Shown in pieces: positions 41,422 through 49,920 of a stretch of DNA of 64,000 nt. The position numbers and the translations under genes were made by a program. How positions within the stretch are numbered: position 1 is the stretch's first letter; each line of letters opens with the position of its first letter. The notes below the pieces were generated by a model, which was given only the letters and a program-made list of their open reading frames with translations, was not told the DNA's origin and searched no databases. The stretch lies in NCBI GenBank assembly GCA_902769705.1, contig CACXPX010000021.1, positions 23,772 through 87,771 on the forward strand, given 5' to 3'. The stretch comes from an uncultured Prevotellaceae bacterium (GTDB taxonomy: Bacteria > Bacteroidota > Bacteroidia > Bacteroidales > Bacteroidaceae).

Positions 41422-42702
41422 CTATTCCTTGCGCTCGTTGGTAGCAAGCTCTCTCTTCAGTCTTTCCTCGGTAGCTTTCTGCTTCAGACGCTCAATGCGC
41501 TCACGTGCATGCTGGTGGGCTTGCTGTATCTGGAACCGGTAAACCAAGCAAGTGGCGAAGAAATAAACAAGAGTCTGTATCCACAGGGCTTGGTATTCCA
41601 CGGTGATGTCTGAAAGGCTGGCTCCCATGGTGTTGAGCCTTACGAAGCCGCGCACGCCAAACGTGGAGGGAAGGAGGCAGGCAATGGCCCTCCATGCTCC
41701 GGGCATGCTGCTTTGCGGCCACGATATGCCTGCGAGGAAAAGGAATGGGATGCTGGTGAAGACTACGAGCAGGATGACATTCTCACGATAGCGCACAAGA
41801 CACGACAGCATCATTCCGAAGAAAATGCACGAAAGCAGATAGGGCGTCATCAGGGCGATGAGCGAACCTGGGTGCAGCATGGATGTATAGCCGAACAGGC
41901 GAGGGACTACTATTGTGAGATAGGCAGACATGACGGCGAAAATCATGAAATAGCAAAGCGACTTTCCCAGCACGATGCGGAAGATGCCGTTGTAGTGGCG
42001 TGATACGGGTACCAAGTCTTGGTATCGATTGCTCTCGCGGGCAGTTCCTGCCGAGAGTCCGATGCCGAGCAAAAGCACTTGCTGAATGATGAGTATCAAC
42101 ACTGGTGGGATGATGAAGTTTCCGTATCCTCCTGTAGTATTGAAAATGGGCACCTCTTCGAAAGCCAACGGCTGGGTCGATATTTGGTCTTCGCGGTCGG
42201 TTGGGTTGCCTGAAAGAGCCACTTGCATGTTCTTGCCCATTTGCGAAGCCACGGCTTGGGCCGTTTGGAAGATGGCCTTGTAGGTGAGCATGAGGCTCAT
42301 GTCGCAATAGACGCCCACATGGCTTTGTTCCATGCGATTGAGTTGCGTGTCGAAGTCGGGCGGGAAGTAGAGCACACCATGCACCACTTGCTTGCCCACA
42401 AGCGCGCGAGCTTCGTCGAGACTGCTGCAATGGTAGGTTGCATTGACATCGGGTGAAGCGTTGAACAGCCGGATGAATTCGCGGCTCTTATGACTATGCG
42501 AGAGGTCTACGATGGCCACAGGCACTTCGCGCACCACTTCGTTGGTGTATGCCCACGAGTAGAGTAGGGGATAAAGCAACGGTACAAGAATAAAGAAGAT
42601 GAGCACTCCCTCGTCTTTGACGGTGGAGCGCATCTCTTTTGCCCAAATGTAGCAAAGGTCGCCGATGCCTTCTTTGATTCTATGTATGAGGCTCTCTTTC
42701 AT
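41422..42702 (-). CDS. ABC-2 type transporter permease (YhgE/YbhR-like), second copy
   Basis: 426 aa. One N-terminal helix (VLIFFILVPLLYPLLYSWAY, about 33-52) is followed by a periplasmic domain of about 150 residues (VPVAIVDLSHSHKSREFI) and five C-terminal helices from about 195 to 385, the usual ABC-2 export layout. A charged tail (HARERIERLKQKATEERLKREL) looks like a coiled coil. It probably forms a heterodimer with the upstream permease. No ATPase gene is in this cluster. The stop of the partner gene is 7 bases upstream. Confidence 0.82.
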   Translation of the reverse strand: MKESLIHRIKEGIGDLCYIWAKEMRSTVKDEGVLIFFILVPLLYPLLYSWAYTNEVVREVPVAIVDLSHSHKSREFIRLFNASPDVNATYHCSSLDEARALVGKQVVHGVLYFPPDFDTQLNRMEQSHVGVYCDMSLMLTYKAIFQTAQAVASQMGKNMQVALSGNPTDREDQISTQPLAFEEVPIFNTTGGYGNFIIPPVLILIIQQVLLLGIGLSAGTARESNRYQDLVPVSRHYNGIFRIVLGKSLCYFMIFAVMSAYLTIVVPRLFGYTSMLHPGSLIALMTPYLLSCIFFGMMLSCLVRYRENVILLVVFTSIPFLFLAGISWPQSSMPGAWRAIACLLPSTFGVRGFVRLNTMGASLSDITVEYQALWIQTLVYFFATCLVYRFQIQQAHQHARERIERLKQKATEERLKRELATNERKE

Positions 42703-42709
42703 TTTTTCT

Positions 42710-43879
42710 CTATGGGATATATACGTATTCGAGCATGGCGCGTCGGATTTTTGTCAGTACGAAGAATGGCAGCGCTATGAAAATGGCCATTGCCATGAAG
42801 TTGAACCAGGCGTCGATGTAGGAGAATCCGTTGAAGACGCATATCTGGTAAATCATGTAATAGTGGCGAAGGGGGAACAGTTGTGCTATTCCCTCGATGA
42901 TGGGATTCATAGCGAAGACGGGGAATGTGGCTCCGCTGGTGGTGAAACTGAGCATTGCCCACAACGAGCAGACACTCATCGACATGCGAAGCGAAGGCAT
43001 CAAACCGAAAGCGAATACTCCAAACGCCTGTGAGGCAAGAACCGCCAGCAGTCCGAGCAACATGATGGAGAATGCACCTCCTTCGTGGGGAAATCCCAAA
43101 TGGCCGAACACATAGTACAAGTGGGCATACATGATGGTGAGGAACACCAGGAATTGCGGCAACAACTTGCCAGTGAGTGCCACGATGATGTCTCCGTCTG
43201 CAAGGTCGAGCCATTCTTTTGAGCGTTTGAATTTCAGTTCCGTACCCAGCGAATAAGCGGTGATGAGGAACATGAAAAGCATCAGCAAACCAGGGATAAG
43301 CAATGTGCTCAGATAGACGTTGTAGTTGGCCCAAGGATTGTTGATGGTATGCAAGTCGATGGCGATGGGTTGCAGGAATGTCATGATTTGCTTGTCGGTG
43401 AATCCCTTCGCTCTCATCGTGGCTTGCCCTACGCCTGCCGAGCCCAGCGTGGCGATGGTTTTCAGGTCTTTGTAGAGCAAAGAGCCGGCTGTGAGGGAAA
43501 CATTGCTGTAATAGAACGAAATCGTTGGTTGGCGCATGGCCAGCAAATCATCGGTGGTTCCTTTCGGGATATGGAGGAAAGCGTATATCTCGTTTCGTTG
43601 AATGGCGTTGCGTGCCTCGTTGATGTTGGGATAGTAGGCTACGACATCGCTCGACTGGAAAGCGTCAAGCCGCCGAATCAAGGAGCGTGTGGTGGTTGTT
43701 TTGTCTTGGTCGACAATGCCAACGGGCATCGTTGTGGGTTGCCCTTCGTTCATCATCGAGGTGAAGAAAACTGTCACGAGGATGGGGAAAAACACCATGC
43801 AAAAGAAATACATCGGATTGATCCGAAGTATTCCACATTCGCGCAATGCTATCTTGTATATTCGTTTCAGCATCCCCAC
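42710..43879 (-). CDS. ABC-2 type transporter permease, first copy
   Basis: 389 aa with the same architecture as its neighbour: helix 1 (MYFFCMVFFPILVTVFFTSM), a periplasmic domain beginning MPVGIVDQDKTTTTRSLIRRLDAF, then five helices between about 180 and 380. The resemblance (xVPVAIVDLSHSHKSRE against MPVGIVDQDKTTTTRSL) shows that the two genes are an ancient duplicate pair. Starts are possible at 43879 or 43873. It follows the HlyD gene by about 185 bases, a gap that holds the 32-bp repeat, a 90-bp element and a heptamer repeat. Confidence 0.82.
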   Translation of the reverse strand: MGMLKRIYKIALRECGILRINPMYFFCMVFFPILVTVFFTSMMNEGQPTTMPVGIVDQDKTTTTRSLIRRLDAFQSSDVVAYYPNINEARNAIQRNEIYAFLHIPKGTTDDLLAMRQPTISFYYSNVSLTAGSLLYKDLKTIATLGSAGVGQATMRAKGFTDKQIMTFLQPIAIDLHTINNPWANYNVYLSTLLIPGLLMLFMFLITAYSLGTELKFKRSKEWLDLADGDIIVALTGKLLPQFLVFLTIMYAHLYYVFGHLGFPHEGGAFSIMLLGLLAVLASQAFGVFAFGLMPSLRMSMSVCSLWAMLSFTTSGATFPVFAMNPIIEGIAQLFPLRHYYMIYQICVFNGFSYIDAWFNFMAMAIFIALPFFVLTKIRRAMLEYVYIP

Positions 43880-43884
43880 TTTTT

Positions 43885-43925
43885 CAATTTACAATTAACA
43901 ATTGACAATTGACAATTTACAATTC
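43885..43925. repeat. 7-bp tandem repeat
   Basis: Five full copies plus a partial of CAATTnA in 7-base steps (CAATTTA, CAATTAA, CAATTGA, CAATTGA, CAATTTA, CAATTC) between the first permease gene and the 90-bp element. Confidence 0.8.
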
Positions 43926-44010
43926 TTTTAGTCGGCTGACGCCTTTCTTAAGACTCGCTTCGCTCATATAAGCGGTGGAGCCGGGCGGTAAAAGCGGCAA
44001 AGCCGAGCGG
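43921..44010. repeat. 90-bp dispersed element, copy A
   Basis: Starts with AATTCTTTTAGTCGGCTG (43921-43938) and ends with GCCGAGCGG (44002-44010). Copy B at 54318-54406 has the same ends and nearly the same length, but the middle differs. The core here contains several short inverted pieces (GCTTCGCTC, AAGCGG). Confidence 0.7.
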
Positions 44011-44015
44011 ACAAT

Positions 44016-44047
44016 GGACAATTGGGACAATGGACAGTGCGTTTTTT
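44016..44047 (+). repeat. 32-bp repeat, plus-strand copy
   Basis: Exact inverted partner of 41387-41418. Together they bracket the two permease genes (2.66 kb). Confidence 0.85.
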
Positions 44048-44064
44048 CCTCTCTCCTCTCTCCT

Positions 44065-45051
44065 CTATTTCTTGATAATAAGCGACATGCCCGGGCGAAG
44101 ACCATCGAATGCTTCTTCTGGACGTGCTTTCACCTCAAAAGTCTTCAGGTCGTATTGCCCATTGGCTTTCGTTGCTTTCCATACAGCATACGAACCTTGG
44201 TCTTTGATGTAGAACACCTTCATCTTCACTTCTTTGTTGAAAGCGGGAGAGAAAGCCGAGAAGGTGTCGCCAACCTTCATTCCGTTCAACTGGTCTTCGC
44301 GCACGTTGAACGTTCCCCACAAGTCGCTCATGATGGAAATGCTCATGATGGGCGAGCCGGTTCCGATGAGTTCTCCCACTTTGGGATAGATGTTGCTCAC
44401 TTCGCCTTCCACTTGCGATATCTGGACCGTCTCCTTGATGTAACTGTTCACCTCCTGAACAGCACCGCGAGCACGGTTCACTTGGGCTTGGGCAGCGCGT
44501 TTCTCTTGTTGACGAGCACCGTTCACCGCCATCTCGTACTGGCTTTTGGCGGCTTTCTCTTGCGCTTCCAACGCCTTGTAGTTGGCAAGAGCCTCATCGC
44601 GCTTCTGGGCACTCATCACGCCTTCGTCATAAAGACGTTGCACACGCTCATACGATTTCTTGGCGATTTCGAGTCCTGCTTTGGCTTGCTGCCATAGTTG
44701 GTAGGCTCCGCTGATTTGTTCACGGCGCGCACCAGCTTGTGCCAAATCGCTCATTGCCGCAGCTGCGTCTTCGGCACTTTGAGCTTGTGCCTTCTTGGCG
44801 CGCACTTCGGGGGCATCGAGGATGGCGAGCGTGTCGCCAGCATGGACGTAGTCGCCCTCTTTTACACGTAACTCCAGGATGCGCCCAGGAACTTTGCTCG
44901 ACACCCTGTATTCAGAAACTTCAACTTCTCCTTGGATGATTTCAGGCGTGCGGTCGAGCAGAAAGAATCCCATGACGCCCACGATGGCTACCACTGCGAT
45001 GAATCCCAGCACGGCCAAGAGAATGTTGTTGTGTTGTGTTTTTGCTGACAT
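44065..45051 (-). CDS. HlyD/EmrA-type periplasmic adaptor (membrane fusion protein)
   Basis: 328 aa. One N-terminal membrane helix (ILLAVLGFIAVVAIVGVMGFFLL, about 10-32), then the first half of a lipoyl-like domain (VSEYRVSSKVPGRILELRVKEGDYVHAGDTLAILD), an alpha hairpin of about 110 residues rich in Ala, Gln and Lys, the second lipoyl half (VQISQVEGEVSNIYPKVGELIGTGSPIMSI) and a beta-barrel domain. It links inner-membrane permeases to TolC across the periplasm. TolC lies 61 bases upstream and the two permeases downstream, so the cluster is a complete export path apart from the ATPase. Confidence 0.88.
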   Translation of the reverse strand: MSAKTQHNNILLAVLGFIAVVAIVGVMGFFLLDRTPEIIQGEVEVSEYRVSSKVPGRILELRVKEGDYVHAGDTLAILDAPEVRAKKAQAQSAEDAAAAMSDLAQAGARREQISGAYQLWQQAKAGLEIAKKSYERVQRLYDEGVMSAQKRDEALANYKALEAQEKAAKSQYEMAVNGARQQEKRAAQAQVNRARGAVQEVNSYIKETVQISQVEGEVSNIYPKVGELIGTGSPIMSISIMSDLWGTFNVREDQLNGMKVGDTFSAFSPAFNKEVKMKVFYIKDQGSYAVWKATKANGQYDLKTFEVKARPEEAFDGLRPGMSLIIKK

Positions 45052-45112
45052 ATTATTATTATCACTTATTTCAATTTATCATTTTTCATTTTTAATCTTT
45101 CATCTTTCATCT

Positions 45113-46630
45113 TCAGCGGAGCACTCCCAACGCTTTTTGCAAGTTGATATGTGACAGACGCACTTCCACCTCAGCGTCAATCTTCTGGCTTTGAGCCATT
45201 TGCCACGCTGTCTGGGCAGCCATCACATCGGCGGCTTGAATCACCCCTTCGCTGAATCCCACGTTTGCGCAACGCAGGTTCTCCTCAGCGCTGGCAATGC
45301 TTTTCTGAGCCATCAGCAGCCGTTTATTGGCTTCGCTCACTTGGAATTTGCATTGCGCGACCTGCAAATCGATTTTCTCTTGCACATCGGTCTTTTCCAT
45401 CAGGGCGATGTTGGTGGCTGCTTCGGCGGCGCGCACCTTGTATCGGCCTTCAAACCAACTCCAAACAGGAACACGAACTATGACGCCCACATTCCACGCA
45501 CCAGCGAATTCTTTCTCAAAACCGTTGAAGGGATTGGGGTTGGCAACAAGGAAACCAGCCGTCAGAGCCACTTGCGGAAGATATGCGGCGCGAACAATCT
45601 TGGTCGCCTCTTTCGAGAGGTCGACGGCATTTTGCAGCATCCGAACCTCAGGTCGCGTGTCGGTTTCATGATTGTCGTTGACAGCTCCTACCACAGCAAT
45701 CTCCTTGTTCTCCTCGTCAGCCAGCACAATGTCGGCACCGACAGGGATTCCGCAGAGTTGGCAAAGCAACATTTTCGCCAATGCCACGCCGTCTTCCACC
45801 TGCGTGCATTGCATCTCGGCTTCGTTCACTTTCACGTCCACTTTCAACCCATCGGCGCGTGTTGCCACACCTTCGTCAATCATCTTGTGGACATCGTCGT
45901 CCAGTTTCTTCACCAAGTCATAATAGCTCTGCGCCAGTTTCTGCTTTTGTTTCAGCGAAACGACGGTCCAATAGGTCTGGTCGATGTTGTGGAGGGTCGA
46001 CTGAATGCGCAAGTCTATATCGTTGGCAGCCATTTCCTCACCGATGTCAGCCATGCGGTTGGCTGCCGTTATGGCCCCACCCAGATAGACCGGTTGGCGC
46101 ACCATCAAGGCTCCTGCCCAGATGTTGCGGGTGTCGGTACGGAAAGCATCGCGCAGACTCTGGCCTATTTCATTTCCTTTCTCCACCAGGGGCGACATCA
46201 TTTGCGTGAGCAGGCCACCCAACTGCTGGGCTTCCTGAGGCGTCACAATGCCCTGCTGGGCCAACGCCGCGATGGTTTGCGTGGCATTGCCAGAAAGTTT
46301 CGTGCCAGCCACAGTGCCCAGATTGCCCAGCATCTCCTTCTGGTCGCTCTTCAGCAGCGACACTTCTTTGCTTACATGCTCATATCCAGCCAGCGCGTCA
46401 ACTTTCGGAAGATACTTCGTTCTGACGGCTTTGCGCGTGTTGTAGGCCACCTCTTGCTTCAGTCGCGCCACATTCAGCTGCTTGTTGTTGCGCAAAGCCA
46501 GCGCGCGGCAACTGTCGAGTGTCAACACTTGTTGCGCTTGCGACGGGAGGATGAAGAATGAAGATTGAAGCGTGCAGAACACCGCACAAAGCAGCATCCT
46601 TCCCTTCCAACTGTTCATTTCCTTATTCAT
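45113..46630 (-). CDS. TolC-family outer-membrane efflux protein
   Basis: 505 aa with an extended N-terminus and a signal peptide ending in SQAQQ near residue 34. Two OEP repeats are visible: LTLDSCRALALRNNKQLNVARLKQEVA at the start and, in the second half, RMLQNAVDLSKEATKIVRAAYLPQVALTAGFLVANPNPF. Such proteins form trimeric channels through the outer membrane. ATG 46618 (MNSWKGRM) is an alternative start. First gene of the export cluster TolC-HlyD-permease-permease. Confidence 0.88.
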   Translation of the reverse strand: MNKEMNSWKGRMLLCAVFCTLQSSFFILPSQAQQVLTLDSCRALALRNNKQLNVARLKQEVAYNTRKAVRTKYLPKVDALAGYEHVSKEVSLLKSDQKEMLGNLGTVAGTKLSGNATQTIAALAQQGIVTPQEAQQLGGLLTQMMSPLVEKGNEIGQSLRDAFRTDTRNIWAGALMVRQPVYLGGAITAANRMADIGEEMAANDIDLRIQSTLHNIDQTYWTVVSLKQKQKLAQSYYDLVKKLDDDVHKMIDEGVATRADGLKVDVKVNEAEMQCTQVEDGVALAKMLLCQLCGIPVGADIVLADEENKEIAVVGAVNDNHETDTRPEVRMLQNAVDLSKEATKIVRAAYLPQVALTAGFLVANPNPFNGFEKEFAGAWNVGVIVRVPVWSWFEGRYKVRAAEAATNIALMEKTDVQEKIDLQVAQCKFQVSEANKRLLMAQKSIASAEENLRCANVGFSEGVIQAADVMAAQTAWQMAQSQKIDAEVEVRLSHINLQKALGVLR

Positions 46631-46710
46631 GGTTGATGCAAATATCGATATCAGTCTTCCGACGATATCTCTTCAGTCAATTTCTTATATTCAGGTATTT
46701 TCTTTCGCCA

Positions 46711-47583
46711 TCAGTTGAAGGCGAAGTTTTTCGAGCCAATCATGTTGCCGTCGGCAAAGATGCTCACGTTGTAGGTTCCGCCAACGAGTGCTTGCGACAC
46801 GTTCCAATAAAGGGTCACAGGCGTCTCCTGACCACCGTATTCCACGCTCTTCTTCATCGAGCATTGCAGCGTTTTGCCTTCATAGCCGAAGCTGCCGGCA
46901 TCGCCAAGAAGCGACCCTGTGGGCGACATGATGCGCACGTAGATGTTGCGCAGTCCGCTGGTTGCCGTCACATTCTTCGCCAACGCGAAGTTCACCTGCA
47001 CCGTCTTGCATTTGCTCATCTGCTTTGTGTCCTTCCCGCGTTTGTCCTTGGGCTGCATCGAGATGCCGATGGCGTCCAGCTGGGCAGCGATGGCCACCTT
47101 CTCCGAAAGCGATTGCTTCTCGGTGTTCAGCCCCTCAATCTGTTGCGTAGCTTCCTGATATTGCGCCTTCACCCGCGTGTTTTCCTCCACGAGGTTCTGG
47201 TTCAGCCGGTTCAGCGAGTCAATTTCTATCACATACGAACGCAGCACAGCCCTCACCGTGGCGAGCTCCTTCTTCAGGCGGGTGATTTCCCGCGCATCGT
47301 TGGCTTTCACCTGTTGCAGCTCCTTCAGCAGCCGTTGCGTCTTTTCCTGTTCAGCCGACAGCTGCGCCACGATGGAGTCGTTGTTGATTTGCGTCTTCAT
47401 CTCGCTGTATTGCAAGGCAAACTGCCGATACTCGTTCTCCATTTCCTTCTTGTCGAGCTCAGCCAGTTCCTGCATCTCTTGGTTTTCCTGTTTCTGCTTG
47501 TTGAGGTCGTTGTAGAGCCAGAAGGCCAACCCCGCCAAAGCCAGAATCACCACGACGGCGAGCGCTATCCAAAGTTTTTTCAT
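46711..47583 (-). CDS. membrane-anchored coiled-coil protein, unknown function
   Basis: 290 aa. One N-terminal helix (LWIALAVVVILALAGLAFWLY) anchors a long coiled coil (residues 28-165, rich in Glu, Lys, Gln and Leu heptads). A C-terminal beta domain follows (VQVNFALAKNVTATSGLRNIYVRIMSP..TPVTLYWNVSQALVGGTYNVSIFADG). It has no catalytic motif that I can see. The shape suggests a structural or spacer role in the periplasm. It has its own strong promoter and is probably independent of the TolC cluster 80 bases downstream, though read-through is possible. Confidence 0.75.
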   Translation of the reverse strand: MKKLWIALAVVVILALAGLAFWLYNDLNKQKQENQEMQELAELDKKEMENEYRQFALQYSEMKTQINNDSIVAQLSAEQEKTQRLLKELQQVKANDAREITRLKKELATVRAVLRSYVIEIDSLNRLNQNLVEENTRVKAQYQEATQQIEGLNTEKQSLSEKVAIAAQLDAIGISMQPKDKRGKDTKQMSKCKTVQVNFALAKNVTATSGLRNIYVRIMSPTGSLLGDAGSFGYEGKTLQCSMKKSVEYGGQETPVTLYWNVSQALVGGTYNVSIFADGNMIGSKNFAFN

Positions 47584-47618
47584 TCCTTAATCGTTTTTTA
47601 CTTTGTTCGTTTTCGAAG

Positions 47619-47649
47619 CAAAGGTACATGTTTTCGTCGAAACTGCAAA
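47619..47649 (-). promoter_or_regulatory. promoter of the coiled-coil gene
   Basis: On the minus strand TACCTTTG (47619-47626) and TTTG (47646-47649) are 19 bases apart, a near-perfect Bacteroidetes promoter; the leader is about 30 bases. Confidence 0.8.
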
Positions 47650-47731
47650 GCATTTTTAAGTTTCTAAATAATTAACAACTAATTTTTGTGTAATAAAAAG
47701 GAAAAAAAGGACAACGCACAACTGAAAACCC

Positions 47732-47929
47732 CATCTCATGCCTGTAGAATCGTCACTTTTGCCCTTTCGTGTAATCATTGCATGCTTTTCATCTGGTAAA
47801 ATAAATTATTTTCCTCAGTAAAATAAATTATTTTACTTGACCAAAGGATACATATGACAAGGTCAGATGTGGCAAATGACGCTGTCAGAGCATAGGTTTG
47901 ACAAGGCCAAATGCATGCTTTGGCGTTTT
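47732..47929. repeat. 22-bp phased array, locus 4 (nine units, the longest)
   Basis: Units begin every 22 bases from 47732 to 47908. Seven of nine start with CA; the other two (47798, 47820) use the AT word AAAATAAATTATTTT, as at locus 2. Words include TTGCATGCTTT, AAGGATACATA, GATGTGGCAAA, GAGCATAGGTT and AATGCATGCTT. It occupies the divergent gap between the coiled-coil gene and the cyd operon, upstream of the cyd promoter. The rest of this 470-base gap shows no gene. Confidence 0.8.
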
Positions 47930-47998
47930 GGGATGCGAGGCATTCTTTTTCATAAAAAAGTGTTTCGTGTTTTCTTCAGCATTTTTTCTTTGAATAGT

Positions 47999-48030
47999 TT
48001 TGGAAGTTTCATCCTTTTTGTATATATTTG
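47999..48030 (+). promoter_or_regulatory. promoter of the DUF4492-cydAB operon
   Basis: TTTG (47999-48002), 20-base spacer, TATATTTG (48023-48030); leader about 20 bases. Confidence 0.78.
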
Positions 48031-48056
48031 CGAAAAATTATTGAAACCCTTGAACC

Positions 48057-48278
48057 ATGAAGAGAGACAGCTTCTTATATCGGGTTTTCGACCTTTATTA
48101 CGATGGTTTCCGCCACATGACATTGGGAAAAACACTATGGGCGGTCATCATCATCAAGCTTTTCATCATCTTTGTGGTGCTGAAATTGTTCTTTTTTCCT
48201 AACTTCCTGAAAGCCAATGCGCCCGAAGGCGGCGAGGCGGAATATGTTTCTACGGAACTGATGAATCGCACAAACTAA
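48057..48278 (+). CDS. DUF4492 domain protein
   Basis: 73 aa with one transmembrane helix (WAVIIIKLFIIFVVLKLFFFP) after FDLYYDGFRHMTLGKTLW, the signature of DUF4492. This family is found directly before cydA in Bacteroidetes. A helper or small-subunit role in cytochrome bd, like CydX elsewhere, is an inference from context. It is 13 bases before cydA. Confidence 0.85.
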   Translation: MKRDSFLYRVFDLYYDGFRHMTLGKTLWAVIIIKLFIIFVVLKLFFFPNFLKANAPEGGEAEYVSTELMNRTN

Positions 48279-48291
48279 AATCTATTATCAT

Positions 48292-49893
48292 ATGACAAAC
48301 TTATTGCTTGACATCACAACAGGAACGATAGATTGGTCGAGGGCGCAATTTGCTCTCACAGCCATCTATCACTGGCTTTTCGTGCCGCTCACGCTGGGCT
48401 TGGCAGTCATCATGGGCATCATGGAGACTTGCTATTATCGCACGAAGAAGCGCTTCTGGAAAGACACAGCCAAATTCTGGCAGAAACTCTTTGGAATCAA
48501 TTTCGCAATGGGTGTGGCTACTGGTATCATCCTCGAATTTGAGTTCGGAACCAACTGGAGCAACTATTCCTGGCTGGTGGGCGACATCTTTGGCGCTCCG
48601 CTGGCCATCGAGGGCATCATCGCCTTCTTCATGGAGAGTACGTTTGTAGCCGTGATGTTCTTCGGATGGAACAAGGTTTCGCGTGGTTTCCACCTTGCTT
48701 CCACTTGGCTTACGGGGCTTGGCGCCACCATCTCGGCTTGGTGGATATTGGTGGCTAATGCTTGGATGCAGAATCCTGTGGGTTGCGAGTTCAATCCCGA
48801 CACGATGCGCAACGAGATGGTGTCGTTCTTCGAAGTGGCCTTGTCGCCTTTTGCCGTTGGTAAGTTCTTCCACACGGTCACGTCTTCGTGGATTATCGGA
48901 GCTGTCTTCACGGTTGCCGTGAGTTTCTGGTATCTGATGAAGAAACGCGAGCAGAAGATGGCTGTCGAGAGTTTGAAGATTGGTGCGGTGGTTGGATTGG
49001 TGGCTTCGTTGTTGGCTGCTTTCACCGGCCATATCTCTGGCGAACAAGTTGCCAAGTCGCAACCTATGAAGTTGGCAGCTATGGAGGCGCTCTACAACGG
49101 AGGAACCGACCAGAGTCTGACGGCTGTAGCATGGGTGAATCCTTTCAAACAACCTGACTACGCCAACGAGCAAGAGCCGTCTTTGCGTATTGCAATGCCC
49201 TATGCGCTCTCGGTGATGGCCACTCGCGACATTCACGGCTATGTGCCAGGCGTGAACGACCTCATCAACGGATATACTCTTCCCGATGGAACGAAGGAGA
49301 TTTCATATGAAGAGAAAATCAAGCGTGGGCGGTCGGCCATCTATTCGCTGATGACCTATCGCAATGCGAAGAAGACGGGTAATGAAGAAACTGCCGCATC
49401 GAGTTTGAAGAACCTTCGCGAGAATATGCCCTATTTCGGTTATGGTTATGTGAAGAGCACCGATCAGTTGGTGCCTTATATACCTATCTGTTTCTGGTCG
49501 TTCCGCATTATGGTTGGGTTGGGTTGTCTTTTCATCTTGTTCTTTGCCGTCGTGCTGTTCTTGGTTTACAAGGATAAATTGGACCGATTCAAATGGTTGC
49601 CCAAAGTAGCTATTGCCCTCGTGCCGCTTGGCTATATCGCCAGCGAGTCGGGTTGGATTGTGGCAGAGATGGGGCGCCAACCGTGGACCATTCAAGACAT
49701 GCTTCCCACGTGGGCGGCTGTTAGCAATCTGAATGCTGGCTCTGTAGCATTCACGTTCTTCCTCTTCCTCTTCTTGTTCACCACTATGCTTGCCGTTGAA
49801 ATCAGCATCCTTCTGAGGGAAATCAAGAAAGGTCCGAAGGTCACGGTGGAAGTGGCTGAGAAGGAAGAAAGCCTTGAAAGCAGCGAATCATGA
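48292..49893 (+). CDS. cydA: cytochrome bd ubiquinol oxidase subunit I
   Basis: 533-aa inner-membrane subunit carrying hemes b558, b595 and d; it oxidises quinol and reduces oxygen with high affinity. The haem ligand His is in AIYHWLFVPLTLGLA near residue 20, followed by FGINFAMGVATGIILEFEFGTNWSNYS with the conserved arginine replaced in the Bacteroidetes manner, and GRQPWTIQDMLPT near 463. The quinol loop is of the short type. It allows the anaerobe to scavenge or respire traces of oxygen. Operon: DUF4492-cydA-cydB. Confidence 0.95.
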   Translation: MTNLLLDITTGTIDWSRAQFALTAIYHWLFVPLTLGLAVIMGIMETCYYRTKKRFWKDTAKFWQKLFGINFAMGVATGIILEFEFGTNWSNYSWLVGDIFGAPLAIEGIIAFFMESTFVAVMFFGWNKVSRGFHLASTWLTGLGATISAWWILVANAWMQNPVGCEFNPDTMRNEMVSFFEVALSPFAVGKFFHTVTSSWIIGAVFTVAVSFWYLMKKREQKMAVESLKIGAVVGLVASLLAAFTGHISGEQVAKSQPMKLAAMEALYNGGTDQSLTAVAWVNPFKQPDYANEQEPSLRIAMPYALSVMATRDIHGYVPGVNDLINGYTLPDGTKEISYEEKIKRGRSAIYSLMTYRNAKKTGNEETAASSLKNLRENMPYFGYGYVKSTDQLVPYIPICFWSFRIMVGLGCLFILFFAVVLFLVYKDKLDRFKWLPKVAIALVPLGYIASESGWIVAEMGRQPWTIQDMLPTWAAVSNLNAGSVAFTFFLFLFLFTTMLAVEISILLREIKKGPKVTVEVAEKEESLESSES

Positions 49894-49920
49894 ATATAGA
49901 AATCTAAACAATCAACCGTT

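Noticed and set aside
41190-41447. 85-codon minus-strand frame in the AT-only tract
   Set aside because: It is low-complexity (runs of Ile, Tyr and Asn) and is produced by simple sequence.
45191-46561. 456-codon open frame opposite tolC
   Set aside because: The TolC repeats on the minus strand are clear; the opposite frame is a shadow.
47732-47929. CRISPR array
   Set aside because: Units are 22 bases in all, the constant part is only about six bases, there are no 20-plus-base repeats with unique spacers, and no cas genes are in the window.
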